A stretch of 54,391 nucleotides of DNA, from positions 1 through 54,391 of the IMG/VR virus record IMGVR_UViG_3300019093_000014; one strand, 5' to 3'. Origin of the DNA: a virus. Below the pieces are notes generated by a model that saw nothing but the letters and a program-made list of their open reading frames with translations, ran no database searches and was not told the origin of the DNA. The translations under genes and the position numbers were made by a program. Of this stretch, positions 1 through 7,582 are shown in pieces (position 1 is the first letter of the stretch; each line of letters starts with the position of its first letter).

Positions 1-357
1 CAAAGAACGTGGGCAATTCATCTTCAAAATTGAACTGTGGCCATTCAAATGAAATAGTAGATCCACAAATTCTTGTTGTTCCAGTAGGTCCCATAGTGGT
101 TCAGTCTCCATTAAAGTAGTAAGATGTAGTTCATCTCTAATGTCTTTGTAAACACTGAGATTCAAAAAATCAATTTTAAAATAGCCTCTATTTTCCGCTG
201 TTTTATAATCTATACTGGCAATATTAGTTACTGGGTCATAGGGTATATGTTGTGCATATATGCCCGTATTATGATGTGTATGATCTCTTCTTGCTCGTAT
301 ATGATCAATAATATTTAATATTTTTTCTCTATTTGCAAAGTCTATATCAATGTCCAT
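1..357 (-). CDS. DnaE-palm-like small protein (partial, 3' end outside window)
   Basis: The 119 visible residues run off the left edge without a stop codon. The N-terminus reads MDIDIDFANRE, matching the PDxDxDF active-site motif of bacterial DNA polymerase III alpha (DnaE). Next comes HHNTGIYAQHIP, placed like the HAGGVVIAP segment of DnaE. Then GYFKIDFLNLSVYKDI resembles the KFDFLGLRTL segment that carries the third catalytic Asp. This looks like a miniature of the DnaE palm without the PHP, fingers and OB parts. Similar short proteins are, from memory, conserved and unnamed in marine T4-like phages. Its ATG overlaps the stop codon of the upstream 54-aa gene (TAATG), so the two are probably translated together. 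Whether it polymerises anything is unknown; a T4-like phage should use its own family B polymerase (gp43), which is not in this window. Confidence 0.6.
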   Translation of the reverse strand, partial: MDIDIDFANREKILNIIDHIRARRDHTHHNTGIYAQHIPYDPVTNIASIDYKTAENRGYFKIDFLNLSVYKDIRDELHLTTLMETEPLWDLLEQQEFVDLLFHLNGHSSILKMNCPRSL

Positions 358-521
358 TAATGTGCCACCTCGCTGTTGAAGAAAATTAATCTAGCATTTT
401 TATGTAAGAATTCACAATATTTTTCTGCGTCCTCTAGTGTGTCAAATCCTTTTAATGCAACATGAATAGATTTTTCATCCTCATCAATTTCAAAACTTAT
501 TTCTAATTTAGTATACGTCAT
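357..521 (-). CDS. Small hypothetical protein (54 aa)
   Basis: This 54-residue reading frame sits between two coding genes. Its ATG overlaps the stop of the zinc-finger gene (ATGA at 518-521), and its TAA overlaps the ATG of the DnaE-like gene. This coupling on both sides, with no other frame filling the space, supports it as a real gene. The protein begins MTYTKLEISFEIDEDEKS and has an acidic N-terminal half. A segment reading GFDTLEDAEKYCEFLHKN looks like a short helix. I do not recognise a family. It has no signal peptide or membrane segment. Confidence 0.65.
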   Translation of the reverse strand: MTYTKLEISFEIDEDEKSIHVALKGFDTLEDAEKYCEFLHKNARLIFFNSEVAH

Positions 522-1198
522 AAATTACTTTCTTTAATAATTTGACGAGCAAAATCCGCATCATCTGGCATGGTTCTAAATTTTTTAAACCAAAAATCTG
601 GATCAATAGTTGAGCCAATTGACACCAATTGTTCATCATTTAATGTGCTTAATAATTTTTTTCCAGTGTCGCTATTCAATAAAATCCAAGGACTAATCTT
701 GCCATCCCTAATATCAAAAGTTGCTCTATTTGTGGACACATAAAGAAAATAATGATTCCAAACACTGTCATGTGTGTTGGCCCAATCAGTCATGTGCATA
801 ATAGATCTTTGTAGGGCCACTTCAACAGGTTCATTTTTAATCAAGTTTAAAACGTATTCTTCATATAAACTTTCTCTGCACCAATGATCTAATTTTACTC
901 CGCTAGTGACCACATAGTCGATATATTTTTCTGGATATAGTGGATTTACATTGCTTATAAAACTGCCAAACTTAACAAAGGCATTATAATAAGGACTTTG
1001 TGCAAATTCTTCGTAGGTTTTTGTTTTATCGTTTTTTTGACTAAGTTTATAAAATCTATCGTAGGTTTGATAGGCCATTTGAACATGTTTTTCATTTTTA
1101 GCCAAGTGTCTACGCTTCTGCTCGCACATATGTACGAACAGAGTTTTTTCTTTGGTAAACTTTGCCTTACAGTGTTCGCAACTATATGAATCTGTCAT
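518..1198 (-). CDS. Conserved marine T4-like phage protein with N-terminal zinc finger
   Basis: A 226-aa protein. Residues about 6-30 hold a C2H2/C2HC-like metal site: CEHC, then a His and a Cys (FVHMCEQKRR) spaced as in a classical finger. The rest is mostly helical and without known motifs; SPYYNAFVKFGSF is a recognisable stretch. Proteins with this layout (finger, then a roughly 200-residue helical domain) recur, to my recollection, in the replication modules of T4-like cyanophages and related marine phages, without an assigned role. The stop overlaps the ATG of the next small gene, and the start lies within the last codons of the gp62-like gene, so it belongs to the replication operon. 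Nucleic-acid binding is an inference from the finger only. Confidence 0.75.
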   Translation of the reverse strand: MTDSYSCEHCKAKFTKEKTLFVHMCEQKRRHLAKNEKHVQMAYQTYDRFYKLSQKNDKTKTYEEFAQSPYYNAFVKFGSFISNVNPLYPEKYIDYVVTSGVKLDHWCRESLYEEYVLNLIKNEPVEVALQRSIMHMTDWANTHDSVWNHYFLYVSTNRATFDIRDGKISPWILLNSDTGKKLLSTLNDEQLVSIGSTIDPDFWFKKFRTMPDDADFARQIIKESNL

Positions 1199-1662
1199 GA
1201 AAAATATTTTTTAATTTCTTCATCACTCCAGGCAAAATCAACGGCCAATTGTTTTAGTTCCTTGTTGGAATTAATTTTAGCCAATGTTTCAATGTCGCTG
1301 GATTTTAATTCAGGGTAAATTTTTTCTAAAAATTTTATTTTTTTATTATCGCCTGTTTTCTTTTTATGTCCAATCCATTCGTGGAAATATGCTTGTTTAG
1401 TTTCATAGCCACACATACAAAGCAATTGCCAAAGTAATTTAGGGTGTTTGCCCAGTGAGTAAAAATGTTTATTAAAATATTCGTTTGTGGCCAACACGTA
1501 GTGTTCTTGTATGTCTCTTTTGGGATTTTTCACAGAACTAACGTATCTATTCAAAAGGAAAAATTTTACCTCTTTTCTTTGTTCATCATCGAGAAGGTCC
1601 CAAATATCTCTGCCACCTTGATCGATGGCAGATAGGATTTCATTTAGTGTTATTTTGCTCAT
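1195..1662 (-). CDS. 62: Clamp-loader small subunit, gp62-like
   Basis: About 155 aa. T4 gp62 (187 aa) forms the clamp loader with the gp44 ATPase and places the gp45 sliding clamp on DNA. The C-terminus here, ELKSSDIETLAKINSNKELK followed by QLA and a Trp, aligns well by eye with the C-terminus of T4 gp62 (EL K...EVTKN....QLKKLALEW). The N-terminus, MSKITLNEILSAID followed by DIWDLLDDEQRK, fits the short helical pattern of marine phage homologues. The frame can also start at a GTG at 1671; I chose the ATG at 1662, the first ATG in the frame. It overlaps the upstream 86-aa gene by 23 bases, and its stop overlaps the zinc-finger gene start. No gp44 or gp45 gene is in the window, so the assignment rests on this similarity and on the replication-gene context. 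Confidence 0.6.
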   Translation of the reverse strand: MSKITLNEILSAIDQGGRDIWDLLDDEQRKEVKFFLLNRYVSSVKNPKRDIQEHYVLATNEYFNKHFYSLGKHPKLLWQLLCMCGYETKQAYFHEWIGHKKKTGDNKKIKFLEKIYPELKSSDIETLAKINSNKELKQLAVDFAWSDEEIKKYFS

Positions 1663-1900
1663 AGTTGACACTTAATTTATGTATTAGTATAGCACGATCA
1701 AGGGCTTTTTGTAAAGTAGGATTGGTCTTCGCTGCTGCTCTAATCTCCTGCCAAAGCATAGTTTGTTCAGCTTCTACAAGGAGATCACGTGCTCGTTGAC
1801 TCATGGAGTGCAATGTCTTTTCATTGGAGCCAAATGGTCTAACATAAACAGTTTCCCCTCCATCAGGACTTTCAAAGACCATCCTATCTTGATTCATCAT
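1640..1900 (-). CDS. Small conserved phage protein (86 aa)
   Basis: The protein begins MMNQDRMVFESPDGGETVYV and continues with a helical C-terminal half rich in Arg and Gln (SQRARDLLVEAEQTMLWQEI). Small proteins with the FESPDGG-TVY signature are familiar to me from T4-like marine phages, always as hypothetical. The ATG overlaps the stop of the upstream 168-aa gene (ATGATGA), so translation is probably coupled. The 3' end overlaps the gp62-like gene by 23 bases in another frame. The function is unknown. Confidence 0.7.
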   Translation of the reverse strand: MMNQDRMVFESPDGGETVYVRPFGSNEKTLHSMSQRARDLLVEAEQTMLWQEIRAAAKTNPTLQKALDRAILIHKLSVNYEQNNTK

Positions 1901-2403
1901 AATATTTTACTAATGTCAATTAGTTCATTTTGTCGACTAACTTCCTTGATAAAAAACACGCATTCTGGTTTTTCTTCAAATTCTAATGGGGTGACTAATA
2001 AATGATTATTACGCATTTTAGGAAAGTACCATTTGACATCATTGTAAAAATTTACTATTTCAATTGGTCGGTAGTCAATTTTAAAACTGCTTATGGGATT
2101 AAAAACTATGGCATCAAATCCACGGTCATTCAAGCTGGTCAGCGGCAGTATTTCTGCATCTATATTGCTAGAACTATCACCTACAGCAATACTCCAATCT
2201 ATGGGCATGGAAATTTCTTTGTCACCAATTTTTAGTACAATTGCTGGACTATTAAAGCTTTCTAAAAATATCAGTGGTACAAAAAAGAAATCTGGATTTT
2301 TTGGATCACTGTTATCCAATACAGCAAAACGAGTATCGTCGTCCACTTGATCGGGTAAATTATTCAATGAGAATAATTTATTTTCTAATGTTAATATTTG
2401 CAT
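1897..2403 (-). CDS. Conserved hypothetical protein (168 aa)
   Basis: The sequence has recognisable blocks: RFAVLDNSDPKNPDFFFVPL, MPIDWSIAVGD, PLTSLNDRGFDA and FYNDVKWYFPKM. I recall the same blocks in an unnamed protein next to uvsW in marine T4-like phages. It is mostly beta-like in composition, with no signal peptide, membrane segment or enzyme motif. It follows UvsW with a two-base gap and overlaps the next gene by four bases, so it is part of the uvsW operon. Its place between a helicase and a clamp-loader gene suggests a link to replication, recombination or gene control, but nothing in the sequence shows which. Confidence 0.75.
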   Translation of the reverse strand: MQILTLENKLFSLNNLPDQVDDDTRFAVLDNSDPKNPDFFFVPLIFLESFNSPAIVLKIGDKEISMPIDWSIAVGDSSSNIDAEILPLTSLNDRGFDAIVFNPISSFKIDYRPIEIVNFYNDVKWYFPKMRNNHLLVTPLEFEEKPECVFFIKEVSRQNELIDISKIL

Positions 2404-2405
2404 GA

Positions 2406-3875
2406 TTATTTTTGCCAGTCTATCTTTTCTAAAGAGAAAGGATAATGTGCGTCCTTATAAAATTTTTTTCGTTCTGTGAGATGACGTTTGGCAAATTTGC
2501 AAGTGCTAGTAATATCCCAAATTTTCACAAAGTCTTTGTCTTCGGCTCTTCTAATTCCTCTTCCAATGCTTTGAATAACTCGGACAAAACTTTTTCCTGG
2601 TTCCAAAAGGACCAGATTAAAAATCCTGGGTATATTAATCCCAACGGCAGCAACGCCATAAGTGGCCACGATAATTTTGTTGTCACTTGTTTTAATTTCG
2701 TCATATTCTTCTTTCCTATCTTTGGTCTTTACTTCGCCTGAAATAAACACACTGTCTTCGATTTCATTTACTATAAATTTGCCTGAGTCTATTCTGTTTA
2801 CTAATACTAGTGTGTTGCCTGATTCTGCTATTTGCTTAATTAATTTACTTACGAAGATCATCCTGTCTTCATCCGTGACAAGATACTTTAATTCTTCTGC
2901 ATATGTTCTAAATTCTGCCACATCTAATAATTGTGAAATAGTCACATGGCAATTACTGAGTACGCCTTTTTCCTGCAATTCATGAGCAGCAATACCGCCA
3001 ACTACGGGTCCAATTGATGCAAATATAACTTCGCTTTCGTGCTTGGCCTTTGGTACAGTGCCTGTCAATCCCCAACGTATACAGGCATTATTTAAGTTGC
3101 GTGTGAGTAAATTCTTTAGTACGTCAGCCTTGGCCATGTGTACTTCGTCAACAATAACTGCTCTAACACCATCTAAAAATTCCGCCAAAGTCAGTTGATC
3201 CTCTACGGCACCTTTGCTTTTCTTATCCAATATATTGAGACTTTGCCAAGTACAAATTGTATGAGTTTTATTTAAATCTTTACGATCACCATAGTATACA
3301 CCAACATCTAAGCCCACGTTAATATAGTCTTCTTCTGTTTGTTCAACTAGGCTTTTGTTGGGTACTATGGTAATAGTTCTGCCATATTGTTCACATAGTT
3401 GACTCAATGTGGCCGTAGTAATAGTTTTACCAGCACCTGTGGCAATTTCTTGTAAACTGTGTGGATTCTTTAAAAATGTATTAACAGCGTCAACTTGGTA
3501 ATCACGTAGCATGATAGGTTGACCAGCCATTTGATGACCTTCTGGCCATACTTTTCCTTGATCTTTCCAGTATGTTTCTGTTATTGGTTCAAAGTCAATA
3601 TTTACTGCTGTTCTATTGTCATTGACATCAGTAACTTCAATTTTCATCTCTTCTAGTAGTTCTAGAATCTTTTCTATTTGATATAAGTAGCCACTGCCAC
3701 CAATACTAAACATACTAATTGATCCATCCCAACGTCCCAATTTGTAGCTGGGGCGATGTCTTGCCGTGGGATCTTGAAATTTAAAAGTATTAGCCAACTT
3801 TCTTCGTGCTTCAATAGGAAGCCCTTCAAGTTTTATATTAACTTCATCCTTAATGATTAATTTACATGATGTCAT
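2406..3875 (-). CDS. uvsW: UvsW helicase
   Basis: This 489-aa superfamily 2 helicase is close to T4 UvsW (503 aa). UvsW unwinds R-loops and branched DNA, ending origin-dependent initiation and favouring recombination-dependent replication. Visible motifs are Walker A (ATGAGKT, about residues 144-150), the DEVH box (about 240), the SAT-like GLTGT (about 273) and motif VI (QSIGRGIRR, about 430-438). The N-terminal 100 residues match the UvsW substrate-binding domain, including the YKLGRWDG segment. The gene starts inside the last 14 bases of the 387-aa upstream gene and lies two bases before the 168-aa gene, so it is transcribed with both. In T4 uvsW is a late gene; here the nearest visible promoter is sigma70-like, which would give earlier expression. 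Confidence 0.93.
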   Translation of the reverse strand: MTSCKLIIKDEVNIKLEGLPIEARRKLANTFKFQDPTARHRPSYKLGRWDGSISMFSIGGSGYLYQIEKILELLEEMKIEVTDVNDNRTAVNIDFEPITETYWKDQGKVWPEGHQMAGQPIMLRDYQVDAVNTFLKNPHSLQEIATGAGKTITTATLSQLCEQYGRTITIVPNKSLVEQTEEDYINVGLDVGVYYGDRKDLNKTHTICTWQSLNILDKKSKGAVEDQLTLAEFLDGVRAVIVDEVHMAKADVLKNLLTRNLNNACIRWGLTGTVPKAKHESEVIFASIGPVVGGIAAHELQEKGVLSNCHVTISQLLDVAEFRTYAEELKYLVTDEDRMIFVSKLIKQIAESGNTLVLVNRIDSGKFIVNEIEDSVFISGEVKTKDRKEEYDEIKTSDNKIIVATYGVAAVGINIPRIFNLVLLEPGKSFVRVIQSIGRGIRRAEDKDFVKIWDITSTCKFAKRHLTERKKFYKDAHYPFSLEKIDWQK

Positions 3876-5025
3876 CGAGTTTTATGCTTATTGGTTTAGT
3901 AGGAGTATAGTATACTATAAGATCACAGGAATTGCAATATACTACACTTCGATTATTTCTAAAACTGTTAGTAAAAGATATAACTGCATCTGGTTGCCAT
4001 TCATTGTCGATCATGAATTTTGGCACTTTCCCATTTGAAATTCCTACAATTTTGGTATGTTTGTCTAATTTTTTATTAAATGAATTTTCTGCAATTAGTT
4101 TATTAAATTCAAATCCACTTTTTTTATTATCAAATCTAAAATAAATTCCTACATTATTTTTACTTGACTCATCTAAAGAATTTTTTAAATTTATCAGTTG
4201 GTCTACGCATTCTAAAGGTGCATACTCATTAAAAATGAATAAAATTTTCTCTCTTTTCAAGAGAGCTAAATTATTTAAAATGTCAATTAGTCCAACTTCG
4301 TTATACTTTAAAAAAACATTAATTTGATTTCTGTTGGCAATTTTATATGCCAAGACAGCCTTTATATTTTTGTCAAATTCTTGGTCAAATTGGTATTGAT
4401 AGCGAATTTTTCGATCTAAAATTAACAAATTATTTTCTGATAAATCCTCAGTAATTTTATTTTTAGGAAAATTTTCAAAATTAAATTTTTTGGAAATTAT
4501 GTTAATGTCCAAGTTTTTTATCTTTTCTACTAGTTCTAAAAAATCGTCAGAAAATTCAAAATTTAGTGGGACAAGTGCCTCATAAACGTCAATTATATTT
4601 TTTTCAACCAGTGGTAAGAAAGTATGCTTACCCTCATTGATTACACTGCTACAATTTAATTTTCTTTGTAAATTTTTTAGATATTTTGCTAAATCTTTTT
4701 CATAACTAAACATTATATCAATCATTGATCCATGATCTGAATCATGAAAAATACCAACTTTTTTAATAATTTCCAAATTTTTAAATGGTTTGCGCCAAAC
4801 TGGATTTTTAATAGCATCAACCAAATCAATACCAATGTCATCTAGATTTTTCAAATTTTCTTCTAAAATTTTTATTATTAAATTGGCTTGAGATTCAGTT
4901 ATATAGTCTTCATCGACCATTAATTTTGCCATAATTTTCAGTATTTTTTTATCTCTACTAGGTATTGCGCCATTGAGATTATCAATGCCTAAATTAGATA
5001 ATTTGAAAATAATATCATCTATCAT
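3862..5025 (-). CDS. Unknown 387-aa protein in the uvsW operon
   Basis: I do not recognise a family. The protein is Lys/Asn/Ile-rich and probably alpha/beta. Its C-terminal third has a Rossmann-like pattern: ILFIFNEYAPLECVDQL, then KIVGISNGKVPKF, then PDAVISFTNSFRNN and VVYCNSCDLIVYYTP. The CNSC pair near the C-terminus may bind metal or form a disulphide. It overlaps the start of UvsW by 14 bases, and the sigma70-like promoter at 5034-5062 lies just upstream. The predicted transcript start is only about two bases before the ATG and no Shine-Dalgarno is visible, so the mRNA may be effectively leaderless. No upstream in-frame ATG exists before a TGA stop. Operon position suggests a role with UvsW in DNA transactions; this is inference. 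Confidence 0.7.
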   Translation of the reverse strand: MIDDIIFKLSNLGIDNLNGAIPSRDKKILKIMAKLMVDEDYITESQANLIIKILEENLKNLDDIGIDLVDAIKNPVWRKPFKNLEIIKKVGIFHDSDHGSMIDIMFSYEKDLAKYLKNLQRKLNCSSVINEGKHTFLPLVEKNIIDVYEALVPLNFEFSDDFLELVEKIKNLDINIISKKFNFENFPKNKITEDLSENNLLILDRKIRYQYQFDQEFDKNIKAVLAYKIANRNQINVFLKYNEVGLIDILNNLALLKREKILFIFNEYAPLECVDQLINLKNSLDESSKNNVGIYFRFDNKKSGFEFNKLIAENSFNKKLDKHTKIVGISNGKVPKFMIDNEWQPDAVISFTNSFRNNRSVVYCNSCDLIVYYTPTKPISIKLDDIM

Positions 5026-5033
5026 AAGTATAG

Positions 5034-5062
5034 ATTTTACATGAAAGTCATAGTGAAGTCAA
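5034..5062 (-). promoter_or_regulatory. Sigma70-like promoter for the 387-aa/uvsW operon
   Basis: On the minus strand TTGACT (5057-5062) is followed by a 17-base spacer and TAAAAT (5034-5039). This is the same -35 hexamer and spacer as the promoter before gp55. Transcription would start near 5027, about two bases before the ATG at 5025. It overlaps the 3' end of the glycosyltransferase-like gene upstream, separating that gene from the uvsW operon. Confidence 0.55.
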
Positions 5063-5902
5063 GGTTAATTTATGTAATAATCTGTTCAATGGAACGCCAC
5101 TGACAATTTCTTCAATAGTCCATTCGGTATGAACTAGTTTTTTGAACCATTCAGTTCGATCTAACAAGTATGTGTCATCACTATGAGTAATTGGCATGGA
5201 AACTTCTGAAGCCAAACTACTAGCATCTGTGATCACCGGTATTCCATTGATAGCTGCTTGAACACCCACTCCACTGTTATAATTAACAATGGCGGAATAG
5301 TCAAAATTTAGGTCATATTTGTCATAGGTATTGGCAATTTTAATGGGCTTTACCATAGTGACGTTGTAATTTGTAAAATCACCAATGTCAAATCTTGGGT
5401 GTGATCGAACAACAATTTTTTTCTTGGTAAAATTTTGAATATTTTTTATTTGAGTTATGGTCCACTCTCTCACACGTTGGCCTGATTGCCATTGTAGGCT
5501 ATTTTCATGTTGGGTAGCAATTAAAATAGGTAAATTTTGATCAATTTTTTTACTCTGTAATTCAATGCCTATTTTTTTTGCTCTGTTGTCGTCCAAATCA
5601 GTTTCATTGGCATATATACCATTTTTTGTGATGTTATTTACGGCAACTTTCCAAGTACGTCCACGATCTAGTGCGCCTACTTCTAATATAAAAACTGGTT
5701 TTCCCTGTTTTCTGTAATATTCGTAAATTTGTTTGTTAGGAGCCATTCTTCCCTGCCATAGTACGCTCCAAATTAAGGCTGCATCAGCTGTCATGCTATT
5801 TTCTACAGGAGTAATATTAAATTTTTTACAACTATCTAAAAAACTTTGCCATATAGGTTGAGATTGTTGAGCTGTTTGGTAGGGAAAGTAGGATATATAC
5901 AT
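5048..5902 (-). CDS. Glycosyltransferase-like protein (GT-B / capsule-transferase type)
   Basis: A 284-aa protein that I read as a glycan-transfer enzyme of the capsule synthesis (KpsC/KpsS-like) kind. The C-terminal half has the pattern of a nucleotide-sugar binding lobe: VRSHPRFD (about residue 163), then DYSAIVNYNSGVGVQAAING (about 200-215) and IPVITDASSLASEV. In that superfamily a His/Arg loop and a Ser/Gly-rich helix cap contact the donor. The N-terminus, MYISYFPYQTAQQSQPIWQS, is not a signal peptide. No Shine-Dalgarno is visible before its ATG. The start is 16 bases from that of the divergent gene at 5919. Substrates cannot be read from the sequence. It is the first gene of the accessory region after the replication module. 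Confidence 0.6.
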   Translation of the reverse strand: MYISYFPYQTAQQSQPIWQSFLDSCKKFNITPVENSMTADAALIWSVLWQGRMAPNKQIYEYYRKQGKPVFILEVGALDRGRTWKVAVNNITKNGIYANETDLDDNRAKKIGIELQSKKIDQNLPILIATQHENSLQWQSGQRVREWTITQIKNIQNFTKKKIVVRSHPRFDIGDFTNYNVTMVKPIKIANTYDKYDLNFDYSAIVNYNSGVGVQAAINGIPVITDASSLASEVSMPITHSDDTYLLDRTEWFKKLVHTEWTIEEIVSGVPLNRLLHKLTLTSL

Positions 5903-5918
5903 ATATTATTATTTAATC

Positions 5919-6716
5919 TTGAAACTGCCACCTTTAATAGGGAAATTCCCTCAATCTGATGTTTGTTTTTTTGTAGCTGCTGATGAAAATTATTTTAATC
6001 AGCATGCCAAACCGTTGATTCACAGTATTAGAAAACATTTTTCATACCCCATACACTTTCATTTATACACGCCCAGTGAAGAGTCAAAAAATTGGTGTGA
6101 AGTCAATAGTATTAGTTATAGTTATGAGATTGTTGACGTAAAAATTGTGGATCCAGCATTTGAGATTTATCGTAATCTGCCTAATGATGAGGAATTACAG
6201 CGGCGTCGCAGTAAAATGATCAAGCCTGGTGAAAATGTTGAAAAAATTCGTTATGAGTTGATGAAAACTTATTATGCCTGTACTAGATTTATAAGATTAA
6301 GTGAGTTATTGACCAAACCTACCTATATTATTATGTTAGACACTGACAGTTTGGTTAGAAATAGGTTTGACTTATTAAGTAAGGAGTATGACATACACAT
6401 TTATGAAAAAAATCACAAAAAGCATGTAAAACATACTCAACATTTGGCCAGTACTATATTTTATACTGGGACTGACCGTAGTCTTCGTTTAATTCATGAT
6501 CATGCTCGATTAATCTTAGAGGAATATGCCAAAGATACCTTATATTGGTTTTTAGATCAAGAAACTTTAGATGTGGCTATACAAATATATTCTAAAAAGT
6601 CATTGTCTTTAAGTTTCGTTGATTTTGATATGAAAGAAACCAGTAGTATATGGTGTGCCAAAGGTCCTAGAAAAAATCTACCTATCTGGTTAGCAGAGAT
6701 TAAAAAGTATCTATAA
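5919..6716 (+). CDS. Glycosyltransferase, GT-A fold with DxD motif
   Basis: A 265-aa protein. The N-terminal VCFFVAADENYFNQHAKPLI followed by SIRKHF and IHFHLYTPS is the usual opening of nucleotide-sugar transferases of the GT8 type. YIIMLDTDSLVRN (DTD at about residue 140) is the metal-binding DxD motif. KHTQHLASTIFYTGTD and YWFLDQETLDVAI follow as in that family, where the acceptor and catalytic side sits. The frame has no ATG near its beginning; the only plausible start is the TTG at 5919, after an in-frame stop at 5889. No good Shine-Dalgarno is present. The stop lies one base from the convergent gene, leaving no room for a terminator. Donor and acceptor are unknown. Confidence 0.75.
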   Translation: MKLPPLIGKFPQSDVCFFVAADENYFNQHAKPLIHSIRKHFSYPIHFHLYTPSEESKNWCEVNSISYSYEIVDVKIVDPAFEIYRNLPNDEELQRRRSKMIKPGENVEKIRYELMKTYYACTRFIRLSELLTKPTYIIMLDTDSLVRNRFDLLSKEYDIHIYEKNHKKHVKHTQHLASTIFYTGTDRSLRLIHDHARLILEEYAKDTLYWFLDQETLDVAIQIYSKKSLSLSFVDFDMKETSSIWCAKGPRKNLPIWLAEIKKYL

Positions 6717-6717
6717 A

Positions 6718-7530
6718 CTATTTAAAATATTTAAAATTGTAGTCGTATAAAAGTCCTTTGCTTACGTAATTTTTAAAATCAGACTGATCTTTTAAAATAT
6801 CTATACAATCAGTTAAAAAATAATCTTGAAAATTCTCTGTACGAATATTATTAACATAAAAATCATAACTTAAATCCACCATTTTATATAGATTAGGTAA
6901 AGTTAAATGATTAACTCTAGCATCGACAACGGAGTACTTTACCCAAGCATGATACCAGTAATCCTTAAGAATTCCAACATTTTTAATCTCATTTTTAGAA
7001 ATATCAACTAATTTTATATTAGGTATATAAAGGTTTTTTGGAACTTTGCCTATTGTAGGAAAGATTTTGTCCTCTAATAATTCTAATAATATTATTTTGA
7101 TATTTGGATTATTTAATGCAAAATCTTTTATTAAATATTTGTATGCTAGATGATTGATATCTAGCAAATCGTAATCAAGATTTTCTTTGTACCAATTTAT
7201 ATGATGTTTATTTAGATTATAGTAAGTTGCATGATTCGGATTTATGACAAGTGGGTCATTAAAAGCTGCTGATGAACCTGGATGTTCAATTTGATATTGC
7301 AGAGCAAATCTGCCTACAGTACTTCTTACAAAAATTATCAAATCACCGTCTTTAAATTTATTTTCTTTAATATCATTGACAAACATCTTAATTGCATGTT
7401 CAGCACTGCCGCCGTTCACACTCTTATTATCAAGATCTGCTGACACTCGACTTGCTAAAATTTGAGCCCAAGATGGTCCTCTGTAGTTGTCGGAGGCCAA
7501 ATAGCTATCACCATAACCGTATATTTTCAT
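6718..7530 (-). CDS. SGNH/GDSL-hydrolase-like protein
   Basis: About 270 aa from the ATG at 7530. The start MKIYGYGDSYLASDN puts a GDS motif at residues 7-9, where SGNH hydrolases carry their nucleophile Ser. NGGSAEHAIKMF resembles block II, and DARVNHLTLPN near the C-terminus could supply the Asp and His. Such proteins are esterases or acetyl-transfer enzymes acting on glycans. The frame stays open to an ATG at 7584, but the late promoter at 7547-7554 lies between the two starts, so the downstream one is the sensible choice. A GxND block is not clear, so the enzyme assignment is tentative. It is divergent from the B12-type radical SAM gene and convergent with the GT-A gene. Confidence 0.55.
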   Translation of the reverse strand: MKIYGYGDSYLASDNYRGPSWAQILASRVSADLDNKSVNGGSAEHAIKMFVNDIKENKFKDGDLIIFVRSTVGRFALQYQIEHPGSSAAFNDPLVINPNHATYYNLNKHHINWYKENLDYDLLDINHLAYKYLIKDFALNNPNIKIILLELLEDKIFPTIGKVPKNLYIPNIKLVDISKNEIKNVGILKDYWYHAWVKYSVVDARVNHLTLPNLYKMVDLSYDFYVNNIRTENFQDYFLTDCIDILKDQSDFKNYVSKGLLYDYNFKYFK

Positions 7531-7546
7531 AAAATAATCTTTTAAA

Positions 7547-7554
7547 TATTTATT
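7547..7554 (-). promoter_or_regulatory. Late promoter (AATAAATA) for the SGNH-like gene
   Basis: On the minus strand AATAAATA lies 16 bases before the ATG at 7530. It differs from the T4 late consensus TATAAATA at one position. The same variant is seen before three other units in this window. Confidence 0.55.
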
Positions 7555-7569
7555 AAAGATTGTTTTAAG

Positions 7570-7577
7570 TATAAATA
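7570..7577 (+). promoter_or_regulatory. Perfect T4-type late promoter (TATAAATA), leaderless arrangement
   Basis: TATAAATA on the plus strand ends five bases before the ATG at 7583. In T4 this box occupies about -13 to -6, which would make the A of the ATG the first transcribed base. It sits back to back with the minus-strand late box, with 15 bases between them. Confidence 0.6.
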
Positions 7578-7582
7578 TTCCC

